Below are positions 24,783 through 32,898 of a DNA stretch of 64,000 bases, piece after piece. The position numbers and the translations under genes are program-made. The stretch comes from Gaiellasilicea sp963802765. Lineage in GTDB: Bacteria; Actinomycetota; Thermoleophilia; Gaiellales; Gaiellaceae. Position 1 is the first letter of the stretch. Every line of letters starts with the position of its first letter. Where the stretch lies: the NCBI GenBank assembly GCA_963802765.1, contig CAWDJZ010000007.1, positions 248,001-312,000 of the forward strand, read 5' to 3'. The notes beneath the pieces were generated by a model. It was not told where the DNA came from, searched no databases, and saw only the letters and a program-made list of their open reading frames with translations.

Positions 24783-25872
24783 TCACTCCGCTGCGGCGAC
24801 CTAAGGCCGTCACGGCCGGTAGCGTGAACGACACGCGGGCGCCGCCGCCGGGCCTGTTCTCGGCCCAGATCCGGCCGCCGTGCGCCTCGACGAGACCGCG
24901 CGCGATCGCGAGCCCGAGGCCGGCGCCGCGCGCCGACCGGGCCGGGTCGCCTCGCCAGAACCGCTCGAACATCCGGCGCAGCGACTCGGGCGGGAGCCCG
25001 TCGCCGGTGTCCTCGACCGTCACGCGCACTTCGTCGCGCTCCTCCTCGACGAGCACCGCCACCGACCCGTCCGACGGCGTGTGTCGGAGCGCGTTCGCGA
25101 GCAGGTTGTGCAAGACGCGCTCCACCTTCTCGGGCGCGCAGCGTGCCGTCACGCCGTCGCCGCCGCGCGCCTCGAGCGTCACGTGACGCGAGCGCGCCTC
25201 GGCCTCGACGCCGCGCAGGCAGGAGCGAACGACGCCGCCCAGCTCGGCGTCGCGCAGCTCGAGCGTCAGCGCGCCGCTGTCGATCCGGGCGAGCTCGAAC
25301 AGGTCGTCGGTGAGCGACGCCAGCGCCTCGACCTGCTCGCGGAGCGCGGGGACGTAGTCGGCCGGCTCCGCGAGCCCGTCCTCGACCGCCTCGAGCATCG
25401 CCTGCATGTTGGCGAGCGGCGTCCTGAGGTCGTGGCTGGCCCAGGCGACGAGCTCCCGGCGCGCGTCGAACAGCTGCTCGAGGCTCGCCGCCATCTCGTT
25501 GAAGGAGCCGGCGAGGGCACGCAGCTCGGCCGGGCCGGACTCGTCGGCTCGCGCGGCGAGATCGCCTCGCGAGAGCCTGGACGAGGCTCCTGCGAGCCGG
25601 GCGACGGCGGAGGCGATCGGGCGTCCGACCACGATCGCGGCGGCGACCGCCGCCGAGGCGGACGCGGCTGCGACGGCGAGGATCGTCAGGTCGTGGCCGG
25701 AATCGAACATCACGACGCCCGACAGGACGACTGCGGCGAGCGGGAGCAGCACGGCGACCAGCGCCAGACCAGTCAGCTGGAGCCGCACGGTCGGCAGCCG
25801 CCTCAGCCCGGCGGCGGCGAGGAGCCCGGCGGCGAGCGTCGCGGCCGCGACGAGGAGCGCGAACCCGATCAT
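24721..25872 (-). CDS. sensor histidine kinase
   Basis: The 383-aa membrane kinase begins with three to four hydrophobic helices within residues 1-83, followed by HAMP (VVGRPIASAVARLAGASSRL), HisKA with phospho-acceptor His147 in WASHDLRTPLANMQ, and the ATPase domain with LHNLLANALRHTP (N box), VEDTGDGLP (G1), FERFWRG (F box) and GAGLGLAIA (G2). The catalytic domain ends near SFTLP; the remaining residues (from VMEPTGLEPVTY to the stop) are antisense to the tRNA-Ala, covering 62 of its 73 nt. ATG overlaps the regulator stop (ATGA). Confidence 0.9.
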   Translation of the reverse strand: MIGFALLVAAATLAAGLLAAAGLRRLPTVRLQLTGLALVAVLLPLAAVVLSGVVMFDSGHDLTILAVAAASASAAVAAAIVVGRPIASAVARLAGASSRLSRGDLAARADESGPAELRALAGSFNEMAASLEQLFDARRELVAWASHDLRTPLANMQAMLEAVEDGLAEPADYVPALREQVEALASLTDDLFELARIDSGALTLELRDAELGGVVRSCLRGVEAEARSRHVTLEARGGDGVTARCAPEKVERVLHNLLANALRHTPSDGSVAVLVEEERDEVRVTVEDTGDGLPPESLRRMFERFWRGDPARSARGAGLGLAIARGLVEAHGGRIWAENRPGGGARVSFTLPAVTALGRRSGVMEPTGLEPVTYALPARRSPS

Positions 25873-26546
25873 GCGACGAACCGGTAGCCGACGCCCCAGA
25901 CCGTCTGGAGGTAGCGCGGGTGCGACGGGCGCTCCTCGATCTTCTCCCGCAGCCGCCGCACGTGCACGGTGACCGTGCCGGTGTCGAGCGCAGCCTCGTA
26001 GCCCCAGACCCGGCTCATCAGCTGGTCGCGGGAGAAGACCCTCCGCGGATGGCTGGCGAGGAACCAGAGCAGGTCGAACTCCTTCGCCGTCAGCCGCAGC
26101 TCCTCGCCGTCGCGGCGCACCTCCCGGGTGCCCGCGTCGAGCTCGAGCCCGCTGAACGACAGCCGGGCACCGGACTCCGCAGCCGGAGTCGACCGCCGCA
26201 GCACGGTGCGGACGCGGGCGGCGAGCTCGCGAGGCGAGAACGGCTTCGTCACGTAGTCGTCGGCGCCGAGCTCGAGCCCGACGATGCGGTCGGCTTCCTC
26301 GCCGCGGGCGGTGAGGAGGATGACCGGGAGCTCGGAGCGCGATCGGATCCAGCGACAGAGCTCGAGCCCGTCCGTGCCGGGGAGCATCACGTCGAGGACG
26401 ACGAGGTCGGGCTCGCTGCGCTCGAGCAGGGCGCGGGCGTCGTCCCCGTCGCCCGCCTCGAGCGTCGTATGGCCCTCGCGCTCGAGGTACTTGACCACGA
26501 CCTCGCGCACGATCGGCTCGTCGTCGACGACCAGGATTCGTGCCAT
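25869..26546 (-). CDS. OmpR/PhoB-family response regulator
   Basis: The 225-aa regulator has an N-terminal receiver (ILVVDDEP with acidic pair 8-9, phospho-Asp52 in DLVVLDVMLPG, TKPFSPREL with the conserved Lys) and a C-terminal winged helix (LRLTAKEFDLLWFLASHP; HVRRLREKIE; GVGYRFVA). It is translationally coupled to the downstream kinase gene. The signal is unknown. The 70-bp spacer to the divergent oxidoreductase gene should contain its promoter. Confidence 0.93.
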   Translation of the reverse strand: MARILVVDDEPIVREVVVKYLEREGHTTLEAGDGDDARALLERSEPDLVVLDVMLPGTDGLELCRWIRSRSELPVILLTARGEEADRIVGLELGADDYVTKPFSPRELAARVRTVLRRSTPAAESGARLSFSGLELDAGTREVRRDGEELRLTAKEFDLLWFLASHPRRVFSRDQLMSRVWGYEAALDTGTVTVHVRRLREKIEERPSHPRYLQTVWGVGYRFVA

Positions 26547-26616
26547 CCCGGCATTCTCGCCGCCGACTCTTACGAGAAGCTGAATTCGGCCGCGCGAAAT
26601 GTGAGAGGCTCGCGGC

Positions 26617-27615
26617 GTGAACCGGCAGATCGTGCTCGCAGCGCGCCCCGAGGGCTTTCCGAAGGACTCGGACTTCGAGCTCGTCGAGTCGCCGGTTCCG
26701 GAGCCCGGGCCCGGCGAGGTGCTCGTGCACGCCCAGTGGCTCTCGGTCGACCCGTACATGCGGGGGCGGATGAGCACCGCGCGCTCCTACGCGAAGGCGA
26801 CCGAGCTCGGTGAGCCGATGACCGGCCAGGTCGTGGGCGAGGTGACGGCGAGCCACGACTCCCGCTTTGCCCCCGGCGATCAGGTCGTCGGCCAGCTCGG
26901 CTGGCAGGACTACGCGGTCGCGCGTGGCGGCGTGCTGCGCAAGCTCGACCCGAGTCTCGCGCCGCCGCAGACGGCGCTGCACGTTCTCGGCACAACCGGT
27001 CTCACGGCTTACTTCGGCCTCTTCGACGTCGGCAAGCCGAAGCCGGGCGACACCGTCGTCGTCTCGGGGGCGGCCGGCGGCGTCGGTCAAATCGTCGGCC
27101 AGCTGGCGCGGATCGCCGGCTGCCGCACCGTCGTAGGCCTCGCCGGCTCGGCGGACAAGGTCGCCGATCTCACCGAGCAATACGGCTACGACGTCGGGAT
27201 CGACTACAAGCAGGAGGACGTGAACGCGGCGCTCAAGCAAGCGTGCCCGGACGGCGTCGATGTCTACTTCGACAACGTCGGCGGCGCCATCTCCGAGACG
27301 GTCTTTCGCCGGCTCGCGCTCGGTGCACGGGTGCCGATCTGCGGCCAGATCTCCCAGTACAACCTCGCCGAGCCGGAGCTCGCGCCCCGCAACCTCGGCT
27401 TTCTGATCGTCTTCCGCGCCCGCCTCGAGGGCTTCCTGGTGAGCGACTACGTCCACCGGTTCCCCGAGGGCTTGCGACGGCTGGGCGGCTGGCTCGCCGA
27501 GGGGAAGCTGCGCTACCGCGAGGACGTGACCGAAGGGCTCGAGAACGCGCCCGCCGCCTTCATGGGGATGCTCCGCGGCGAGAACCGCGGCAAGGCGCTC
27601 GTCAAGATCCGGTAG
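26617..27615 (+). CDS. zinc-independent NADP-dependent oxidoreductase (MDR family)
   Basis: The 332-aa medium-chain reductase resembles prostaglandin/curcumin reductases (YfmJ/CurA type). The N-terminal GroES-like part contains WLSVDPYMRGRM; the Rossmann motif is VVSGAAGGVGQIVGQLARIAG, and DVYFDNVGGAISETVF follows. No zinc-binding Cys cluster is present. These enzymes reduce alkenals/enones with NADPH. GTG start; its end overlaps the convergent DUF72 gene by 14 bp. Confidence 0.88.
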   Translation: MNRQIVLAARPEGFPKDSDFELVESPVPEPGPGEVLVHAQWLSVDPYMRGRMSTARSYAKATELGEPMTGQVVGEVTASHDSRFAPGDQVVGQLGWQDYAVARGGVLRKLDPSLAPPQTALHVLGTTGLTAYFGLFDVGKPKPGDTVVVSGAAGGVGQIVGQLARIAGCRTVVGLAGSADKVADLTEQYGYDVGIDYKQEDVNAALKQACPDGVDVYFDNVGGAISETVFRRLALGARVPICGQISQYNLAEPELAPRNLGFLIVFRARLEGFLVSDYVHRFPEGLRRLGGWLAEGKLRYREDVTEGLENAPAAFMGMLRGENRGKALVKIR

Positions 27616-28567
27616 CGAGGATCTGCTTCAGCATGAGGGCGTTCGCAGGCGCCTGCGCGACCTCGCCCGCGGTCGGGTCGCCCGCGACCTCGTCCGGCTC
27701 GAGCCCGTCGAGCCCCGTCGCCGGCATCTGCGAGCGACCGTTGTTGTTGAACATCGCGAACACCGACTCGGCGTCGCCGGCGAGCTCCTGGAGCGTCGGC
27801 GCCCACTCCTGCAGCTCCTGCCTCGAGTAGAGGTAGTCGAAGCGCTCGGCTGCGCTGCCGGTCCGCTTGTTCCAGGTGGCGGCGTTCCGGCCGTGGAAGC
27901 GGATGTAGGCCGTGTCGCTCGTCCGCGCGACCACAGTGGGTACGAGATTCTTCGCGTCCGTCTTCGGCGCGTCGACGATCACGTACGTGAGCCCGCGCGC
28001 TTCGAGGAAAGCGAGGGTCTCGGCCCGGTTCTCCTCCTCGAGCCAGCTCCGGTGGCGGAACTCGACGAGCACCTCGTCCCCTGCGAGCTGGTCGGCGGCC
28101 CACTCGAGGTAGTCGAGCGAGAGCGGCTTGTAGACGACGTAGGGCGGGAACTGGAGCAGGACCCCGCCGAGCTTGCCCCGCTCGCGCAGCGGCTCGAGCG
28201 CCCGCGAGAAGCGGCGGAAAACCTCGGCCCGGAGCTCGCGAGGCGGCCGGTCGACCCGCCCGCGCTCGTCCACCGGCATCACGTCGCGCAGGTCCTCCGG
28301 CAGCGCATCGAGCTTGACGGGATGGCGGGTCATCAGCCCGAACGCCTTCACGTGCATCGTGAAGCCGTCCGGCACCCGCTCGGCCCAGTTCGCCACGAGC
28401 TCGGCGTCCGGCAGGCGGTAGTACGTGTTGTTCGCCTCGACGGTGTCGAAGCGCTCGGCGTAGTGACGGAGGCGAGCCTCGCCGGAGCGCACGCGCTTCG
28501 GATACCAGACCTTCGTCAGGGTCTCGTCCGCCCACGAGCATGTGCCGATGCGGATCGTCGCGGTCAT
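27602..28567 (-). CDS. DUF72 (YecE-like) TIM-barrel protein
   Basis: The 321-aa protein matches the DUF72 family: IRIGTCSWADETLTKVWYP, RLRHYAERFDTVEANNTYYRLP, GGVLLQFPPYV, EVLVEFRHRSW, YIRFHGRN and FAMFNNNGRSQMP. The fold is a TIM barrel; function is not established. The chosen ATG (28565-28567) starts directly at the conserved N-terminus; an upstream in-frame start would add 17 unrelated residues. Confidence 0.88.
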   Translation of the reverse strand: MTATIRIGTCSWADETLTKVWYPKRVRSGEARLRHYAERFDTVEANNTYYRLPDAELVANWAERVPDGFTMHVKAFGLMTRHPVKLDALPEDLRDVMPVDERGRVDRPPRELRAEVFRRFSRALEPLRERGKLGGVLLQFPPYVVYKPLSLDYLEWAADQLAGDEVLVEFRHRSWLEEENRAETLAFLEARGLTYVIVDAPKTDAKNLVPTVVARTSDTAYIRFHGRNAATWNKRTGSAAERFDYLYSRQELQEWAPTLQELAGDAESVFAMFNNNGRSQMPATGLDGLEPDEVAGDPTAGEVAQAPANALMLKQILATGS

Positions 28568-28637
28568 TGCCCTGATCGTACGGATGGCCGGTGGGCCGGG
28601 GGAGCAACCCCGGCCCACCGGCGCGACGGTGGTACGG

Positions 28638-30059
28638 CTAGATCGCGCGGAGCGTGAACGTGCGCGTGAGCACGAGGCCGCCGCCGCTGAAGACGTTCGC
28701 GTCGACGCGGGCCGTGTACGTCTTCCCCTTCACGGGGCGGAAGCCGGCCAGAGCGATCCGTGCGGTCGTGTCGCGCGCGAACGGCGCGGCGGGCTGGGCG
28801 TTGGCGACGAGCTTGCTGCGCTCGAAGATGCGGACGTTGAAACCGACCCGCTCGCCCGGCCTCGTGCCGGTGGCGTAGGCGCGGAGCGGCACCGTGATGC
28901 TCGGGTTCCGGGCTCCGCCCCGGACGTTCACGACCGCGTTGCGAGCGTCGAGCGCGCGGGCCGCCTGCGTGAAGCGGCTCAGAGCCGGCTTCGGGGCACC
29001 CGACCTCGCGCGGAGGCCGCTCTGCCACTCGCTCGTCGGATGGTCGCGGAAGACGAACCAGATGAACATGTCCGTTCGCGGGTCCTTCCGCGCCAGCGCG
29101 AGCGCCTGGGCCGCGTACGCGGCTTGCTGGGCGCGCGTGATGCCGTTCGGCTGGCCGTCCTGCCTCACCTCGTGCCCGTACTCCGTGATCCAGATCCGGA
29201 CGTTCTTGCGCTTGAACCACGTGTCGAGCGAACGCTCGAAGCGCGGGAACGCCGAGAGTGTGACGTTCGGCCACTTCACCTTCTGCGTTGGCTTCATGCG
29301 CACCGGCACGGGATACGGGTGCTGCGCCCACGCGTCGAACTTGAGCCGCGGGTTCGCGGCGGCGACGAGCTGCGCGAAGCGGCCGGGCGAGTGGGTCGCC
29401 GACTTGCCCTTCAGCACTCTGTCGCGGCCGGCCGACGACGTGCTCCCGACGGCGACCTTCGCGGTCCGGTTGCCCGCCTTGATCCCGGCGTATGCGGCCG
29501 CGGCGAGCTTCGCGTAGTTGCGCGGCCCGACCGACCGGCCCTTCGAATCGAACTGCGGCGCCAGGAAGAGCTGCAGGTTCGACTCGTTCCAGACCGAGTA
29601 GAAGCGCACGTACGGGTAGCCCGCGAAGCGGCCCGAATAGCGCGAGGCGACCGCGCGCGAGAAGGCGGTCAGGTCGCTCATCCGCCGGGGAAGGAAGTTC
29701 GGCGTCCTGCCGCCGTTCGCCCACTTGGGCGTGCCCCAGATCGTGATCAGGACCTCCATGTCACGGTCCTGCGCGTTGCGCACGAACTCGTCGAGGTCTG
29801 CGAAACGGTACGCGGGGTCGAACGGGTTGGCGGCGTTCCGAGGCCGCCGCGGGGCGACGTTCGCCCAGGTCACGAGTGTGCGCACGATGGTTGCGTTCGT
29901 GGAGCGCGCCTGGTCGAGCATGCCGGCGCGCCGCGCCTCGTAGCGGAAGTTGGGATCGTCGTGGAAGCCGACGTACATGCGTGGGGCGGCGGTCGCCAGC
30001 GCCGGGACGAGCAGCGCTCCGATGGCCGCGAGGACGAAGAGTTGGACGACTCGTTTCAC
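28638..30059 (-). CDS. secreted glycoside hydrolase-like protein
   Basis: A signal peptide (KRVVQLFVLAAIGALLVPALATAAP) precedes a TIM-barrel clan GH-A type domain: RTLVTWANVAPRRP, LITIWGTPKWANG, FYSVWNESNLQ (general acid/base Glu after Asn) and RIWITEYGHEV (nucleophile Glu). The last about 100 residues form a beta-sandwich-like domain (RVGFNVRIFER...). I chose GTG 30059 because AAGGAG lies 7 nt upstream; ATG 30065 would be only 2 nt from that site. Substrate unknown; probably extracellular polysaccharide. The gene stands alone. Confidence 0.78.
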   Translation of the reverse strand: MKRVVQLFVLAAIGALLVPALATAAPRMYVGFHDDPNFRYEARRAGMLDQARSTNATIVRTLVTWANVAPRRPRNAANPFDPAYRFADLDEFVRNAQDRDMEVLITIWGTPKWANGGRTPNFLPRRMSDLTAFSRAVASRYSGRFAGYPYVRFYSVWNESNLQLFLAPQFDSKGRSVGPRNYAKLAAAAYAGIKAGNRTAKVAVGSTSSAGRDRVLKGKSATHSPGRFAQLVAAANPRLKFDAWAQHPYPVPVRMKPTQKVKWPNVTLSAFPRFERSLDTWFKRKNVRIWITEYGHEVRQDGQPNGITRAQQAAYAAQALALARKDPRTDMFIWFVFRDHPTSEWQSGLRARSGAPKPALSRFTQAARALDARNAVVNVRGGARNPSITVPLRAYATGTRPGERVGFNVRIFERSKLVANAQPAAPFARDTTARIALAGFRPVKGKTYTARVDANVFSGGGLVLTRTFTLRAI

Positions 30060-30160
30060 GGGCATTCTCCTTTGCAAATAGGAACCGCGGGACCCTAGCG
30101 ACCGTGTGTGAGCACGGTGTTAGTGTCGATCGGCACCAGCTTGCGGATCCCAGCGCGCCC

Positions 30161-31201
30161 TTATGCGGCCGTGCGCAGCGCCTCGATCTCGCGGGAGACC
30201 GCCAGCCGCTCCAGCGCGGTCGCCTCGATCTGGCGGACGCGCTCGCGTGTGATTCCGAGTCTCCGGCCGATCTCCTCGAGTGACCGTGGTTCCTCTCTGC
30301 CGAGGCCGTAGCGGAGAGTCAGCACCTGCTGCTCGCGCTCCGGCAGGTTCCCGAGGGCGCGGTGGAGCATCGACTCGGTGAGGCTGACCTCGACCTCCTC
30401 CTCGACGCCGCCCGATGCGACGCCGACGAGATCGCCGATCGACGCGTCGTTGTCCTCGCCGACCGGCTTGTCGAGGCTCGTCACCGCGCGCGCCGCCTCC
30501 CGCACCTCGCGCAGGTGCTTGAGCGAGATCTTCGACGCGTTCGAGATCTCCTCGTCCGTCGGCGGCCGCCCCAGCTTCGCGGTCAGGTCCCGTTCCGCGC
30601 GGCCGATCTTCTGCTCGCGGTCGGCGATGTGGACCGGGATCCGGATCGTCCGCGACTTGTTGGCGACGCCGCGCTGCACCGCCTGGCGGATCCACCACGT
30701 GGCGTAGGTCGAGAACTTGAAGCCCTTGCGCCAGTCGAACTTCTCGACGGCGCGGATCAGCCCGATCACGCCCTCCTGGATCAGGTCGAGGAGCGAGAGA
30801 CCGTGCCCCTGGTAGCGCTTCGCGATCGAGACGACGAGGCGCAGGTTCGAGTTGATCATCCGGTTCTTCGCCGCCTCGTCGCCGCGCTCGACCTTCTTCG
30901 CGAGCTCGACCTCCTCCGCAGCGGTGAGGAGCGGGTAGCGGCCGGCCTCGTTGAGGAAGAGCTGCAGCGAATCGGTCGTGGCGGCCGCGAGGTCGCCGTT
31001 CACGTACGTCGCATCCCGTGTGGACTGCTTCCCGCAGTCGTCGGAGAGCGTGATACCGCGCTCCTCGACCTCCGCGTAGAGCGCCTCCAGCTCGTCCTCA
31101 CCGAGCTCCAGCTCCTGCACGGCGGCGCTGAACTCGGACAGGTCGAGACAGCCAGCCTCCTCACCGGCGTCGAGCAGCGGCGCAAGGGCTCCGTGACTCA
31201 T
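30161..31201 (-). CDS. primary-type RNA polymerase sigma factor (RpoD/SigA family)
   Basis: The 346-aa sigma-70 protein has region 1.2 (DSLQLFLNEAGRYPLLT), region 2 (RMINSNLRLVVSIAKRYQG, LLDLIQEGVIGLIRAVEKFD, FKFSTYATWWIRQAVQR), region 3 and region 4.2 (SLEEIGRRLGITRERVRQIEATALERL). The N-terminal part before region 1.2 is short and acidic with no full region 1.1, so it could be the housekeeping factor or a group 2 paralogue. The start ATG 31201 was preferred over an upstream in-frame start. A perfect inverted repeat lies 43 bp upstream. Confidence 0.92.
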   Translation of the reverse strand: MSHGALAPLLDAGEEAGCLDLSEFSAAVQELELGEDELEALYAEVEERGITLSDDCGKQSTRDATYVNGDLAAATTDSLQLFLNEAGRYPLLTAAEEVELAKKVERGDEAAKNRMINSNLRLVVSIAKRYQGHGLSLLDLIQEGVIGLIRAVEKFDWRKGFKFSTYATWWIRQAVQRGVANKSRTIRIPVHIADREQKIGRAERDLTAKLGRPPTDEEISNASKISLKHLREVREAARAVTSLDKPVGEDNDASIGDLVGVASGGVEEEVEVSLTESMLHRALGNLPEREQQVLTLRYGLGREEPRSLEEIGRRLGITRERVRQIEATALERLAVSREIEALRTAA

Positions 31202-31243
31202 CGCAGGCCGTTCTTCTTCCCGCTGTGACGCGAGGCTAACCCC

Positions 31244-31258
31244 TGTCCGAAACGGACA
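31244..31258. promoter_or_regulatory. inverted repeat upstream of the sigma factor gene
   Basis: TGTCCG-AAA-CGGACA, a perfect 6-bp inverted repeat with 3-bp spacer, in the divergent region between the sigma gene and the secreted-protein gene at 31371. On the minus strand it sits just upstream of a TAGCCT -10-like hexamer, so it may be an operator. The cognate regulator is not identifiable here. Confidence 0.45.
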
Positions 31259-31370
31259 TCTGGCGCTGCACAGGGCCTCCTGCGATCTTGACGAAGATGG
31301 CACGAAGCCGTCACCCCTCCGTTCGAGGTGCCTCCCTAGCGTGGAGAGCGTCGTCGATCAGGAGGTCGAA

Positions 31371-31856
31371 GTGCTCGGCACAAGCAAAGGATGGCTCGTC
31401 GCGGCGCTCACGGCGGTGTCGGTCGTGGTCGGCGCGCTCGCGGGCACCGCATCGGCGCACGCGCTGCAGAACGTGGGCACGGTCTACGACAACGGCAGCC
31501 AGTGCGTCCGCAACCACACGTTTCAGGACCACTCGTTCAACGCCGTCATCGTCACCTCGCTCACGGATCACAGCTTCTGGTTCTTCCCGCCTCAGAACTG
31601 CACGTATTCGAACCCGAAGCCGGACGGGTACCTCGCGGCGATGTGGCAGTCGTACAAGTGGAGCTTCAACGCGAACGCCTGGCTTGTCTGCGGCTCGCAG
31701 GGGTATGAGTTCGGCGGCGGGGAGTCGCTCCACGTTGGGCGGGGCACGACCGGCTGCGGCGCGGGCTGGTACGGCGTGATGGGCGGGACCTACGTCTACA
31801 ACGACGGCTGGCGAGGCGGCTGGCTTTGGACGGGTTACGAATGGCTGACGTACTAG
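31371..31856 (+). CDS. secreted Cys-containing protein of unknown function
   Basis: The 161-aa protein has a clear signal peptide (KGWLVAALTAVSVVVGALAGTASAHA). The mature part has four spaced Cys (QCVRN, QNCTY, LVCGS, TGCGAG), likely two disulfides, and many aromatic/Gly residues (SYKWSFNANAW; GGTYVYNDGWRGG). I recognise no family. GTG 31371 was chosen because AGGAGG is at 31360-31365; an upstream in-frame GTG at 31341 lacks a site and would hide the signal peptide. The next gene follows after 13 bp and is also exported. Confidence 0.7.
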   Translation: MLGTSKGWLVAALTAVSVVVGALAGTASAHALQNVGTVYDNGSQCVRNHTFQDHSFNAVIVTSLTDHSFWFFPPQNCTYSNPKPDGYLAAMWQSYKWSFNANAWLVCGSQGYEFGGGESLHVGRGTTGCGAGWYGVMGGTYVYNDGWRGGWLWTGYEWLTY

Positions 31857-31869
31857 GAAGGAGATTGCG

Positions 31870-32208
31870 ATGAAGAAGGTCGTCTTCATCCCGCTGGCGG
31901 CCGCCGCGGTCGGGGTCGTGCTCGGCGTCGGCCACGCCTACTCGAACGATCCGGCTGCACCGCGCCTCGCGGCGCCGGATCCGGCGGCCGAGGAATCGCT
32001 CGTCGCCGGGCCCGACGGCGAAGCGCTGAAGTGCAACGGCAAGCTGATGAAGGTGAAGGTCAACAGGATCCCGTCGCTCACGCCCGCCGAGGTGAAGGCG
32101 GCGCGGCAGCAGGGCAAGCTCGAGGATCAGGGCGTCAAGGTCGCCCGATGCGAGACCAAGAGCGGGAAGGAGACCGGCAGGGTCAAGTGGGTCAGCGAGA
32201 CCCCCTGA
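31870..32208 (+). CDS. small exported protein, 112 aa
   Basis: ATG with AAGGAG at 31858-31863. An N-terminal hydrophobic segment (KKVVFIPLAAAAVGVVLGVGHA) acts as signal or anchor; the mature part is short, charged, with one Cys pair (LKCNGK and ARCETK) and SLTPAEVKAARQQGK. No domain recognised. Probably co-expressed with the secreted gene upstream. Confidence 0.65.
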   Translation: MKKVVFIPLAAAAVGVVLGVGHAYSNDPAAPRLAAPDPAAEESLVAGPDGEALKCNGKLMKVKVNRIPSLTPAEVKAARQQGKLEDQGVKVARCETKSGKETGRVKWVSETP

Positions 32209-32260
32209 TCACTGCGCCGATCGGCGCTTCCCCTCGCGCTCCGATCCGTTCCCGGCGCAA

Positions 32261-32301
32261 GGCTGCTCCGGAAGCCCCCTCCCCCGGCCGGAGGAGCAGC
32301 C
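32261..32301 (+). terminator. hairpin after the secreted-protein pair
   Basis: GGCTGCTCC (32261-32269) pairs perfectly with GGAGCAGCC (32293-32301) around a 23-nt GC-rich loop that can itself pair. It lies about 50 bp after the last stop codon. There is no U-tract, so termination is plausible but unproven. Confidence 0.4.
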
Positions 32302-32327
32302 GGCCCGGGGACGATCGGGGCATGGCA

Positions 32328-32333
32328 TAGACT
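32328..32333 (+). promoter_or_regulatory. -10 box of a probable leaderless small-protein gene
   Basis: TAGACT ends 7 bp before the GTG at 32341, so the transcript should begin at the start codon. No Shine-Dalgarno is present. Confidence 0.45.
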
Positions 32334-32340
32334 GTGCGCC

Positions 32341-32610
32341 GTGCTCTGGGAGCTCGTCTTCATGCTGATCGTGCTGAAGATTCCCGTCGTCTACCTGTGC
32401 GCCGTCGTCTGGTGGGCGATCCGGGCCGAGCCTCCGCCGCTCGAAGGCGCGCTGCAACCCGCGAGGCTAAAACCGACTCCGCCGGAATGCGACTGGCGTG
32501 CCCGGCGCTCCCGCCTTCTCCGCCGTGGGCCGCTTCCACGTGGCGGCCGTCCGGTCCGGCGTGGGAGCGGCCGCGTCCCGCTCGCCGCCCGGGTGAGAGT
32601 GCCTTCATGA
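32341..32610 (+). CDS. small membrane protein, 89 aa
   Basis: GTG start. One strong membrane helix (LWELVFMLIVLKIPVVYLCAVVWWAI) is followed by AEPPPLEG and a highly basic Arg/Pro/Gly tail (CDWRARRSRLLRRGPLPRGG). No enzymatic motif. It ends overlapping the next small membrane-protein gene (ATGA). Confidence 0.65.
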   Translation: MLWELVFMLIVLKIPVVYLCAVVWWAIRAEPPPLEGALQPARLKPTPPECDWRARRSRLLRRGPLPRGGRPVRRGSGRVPLAARVRVPS

Positions 32611-32877
32611 GCGTCGACGCCGGCACAAGCGGGCGCCGCTGGACCACGGCTGACACGGTGGCGGGCTTCCTCGCCACGGTGTCGATCTTCGCGAGCGCGC
32701 TCGGCGTCATCTGGCGTCCTGTCCGGATGGTGCCGTTCGCGATCATTCTCGCCCTGGTCGCGGCGCGCATGTCCGCCCGGCAGCAGCATCTCGCCGGCGT
32801 CGCGGTCGCGTTTGCCGTCGTCTGCTGGACGGTCGGGATGACGATCGCAGTCGTGACCGAAAACCCGCTCTTACTAG
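32607..32877 (+). CDS. small two-helix membrane protein, 3' end uncertain
   Basis: ATG 32607 overlaps the preceding stop. The product begins MSVDAGTSGRRWTTADTVAG and has two or three hydrophobic helices (FLATVSIFASALGVIW; VPFAIILALVAARM; LAGVAVAFAVVCWTVGMTIAVV). As written, the frame stays open about 660 bp into the E1 gene, which is implausible. One base lost near 32870 would give ENPLY and a TAG at 32875-32877, a sensible end. The end coordinate is inferred. Confidence 0.5.
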
Positions 32878-32898
32878 CAGGTTGCTACAACACCCGCT

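Noticed and set aside
24721..27456. 911-codon minus-strand open frame covering the kinase, the regulator and beyond
   Set aside because: Only the part below 25872 is a kinase; the rest is shadow of the response regulator and oxidoreductase genes.
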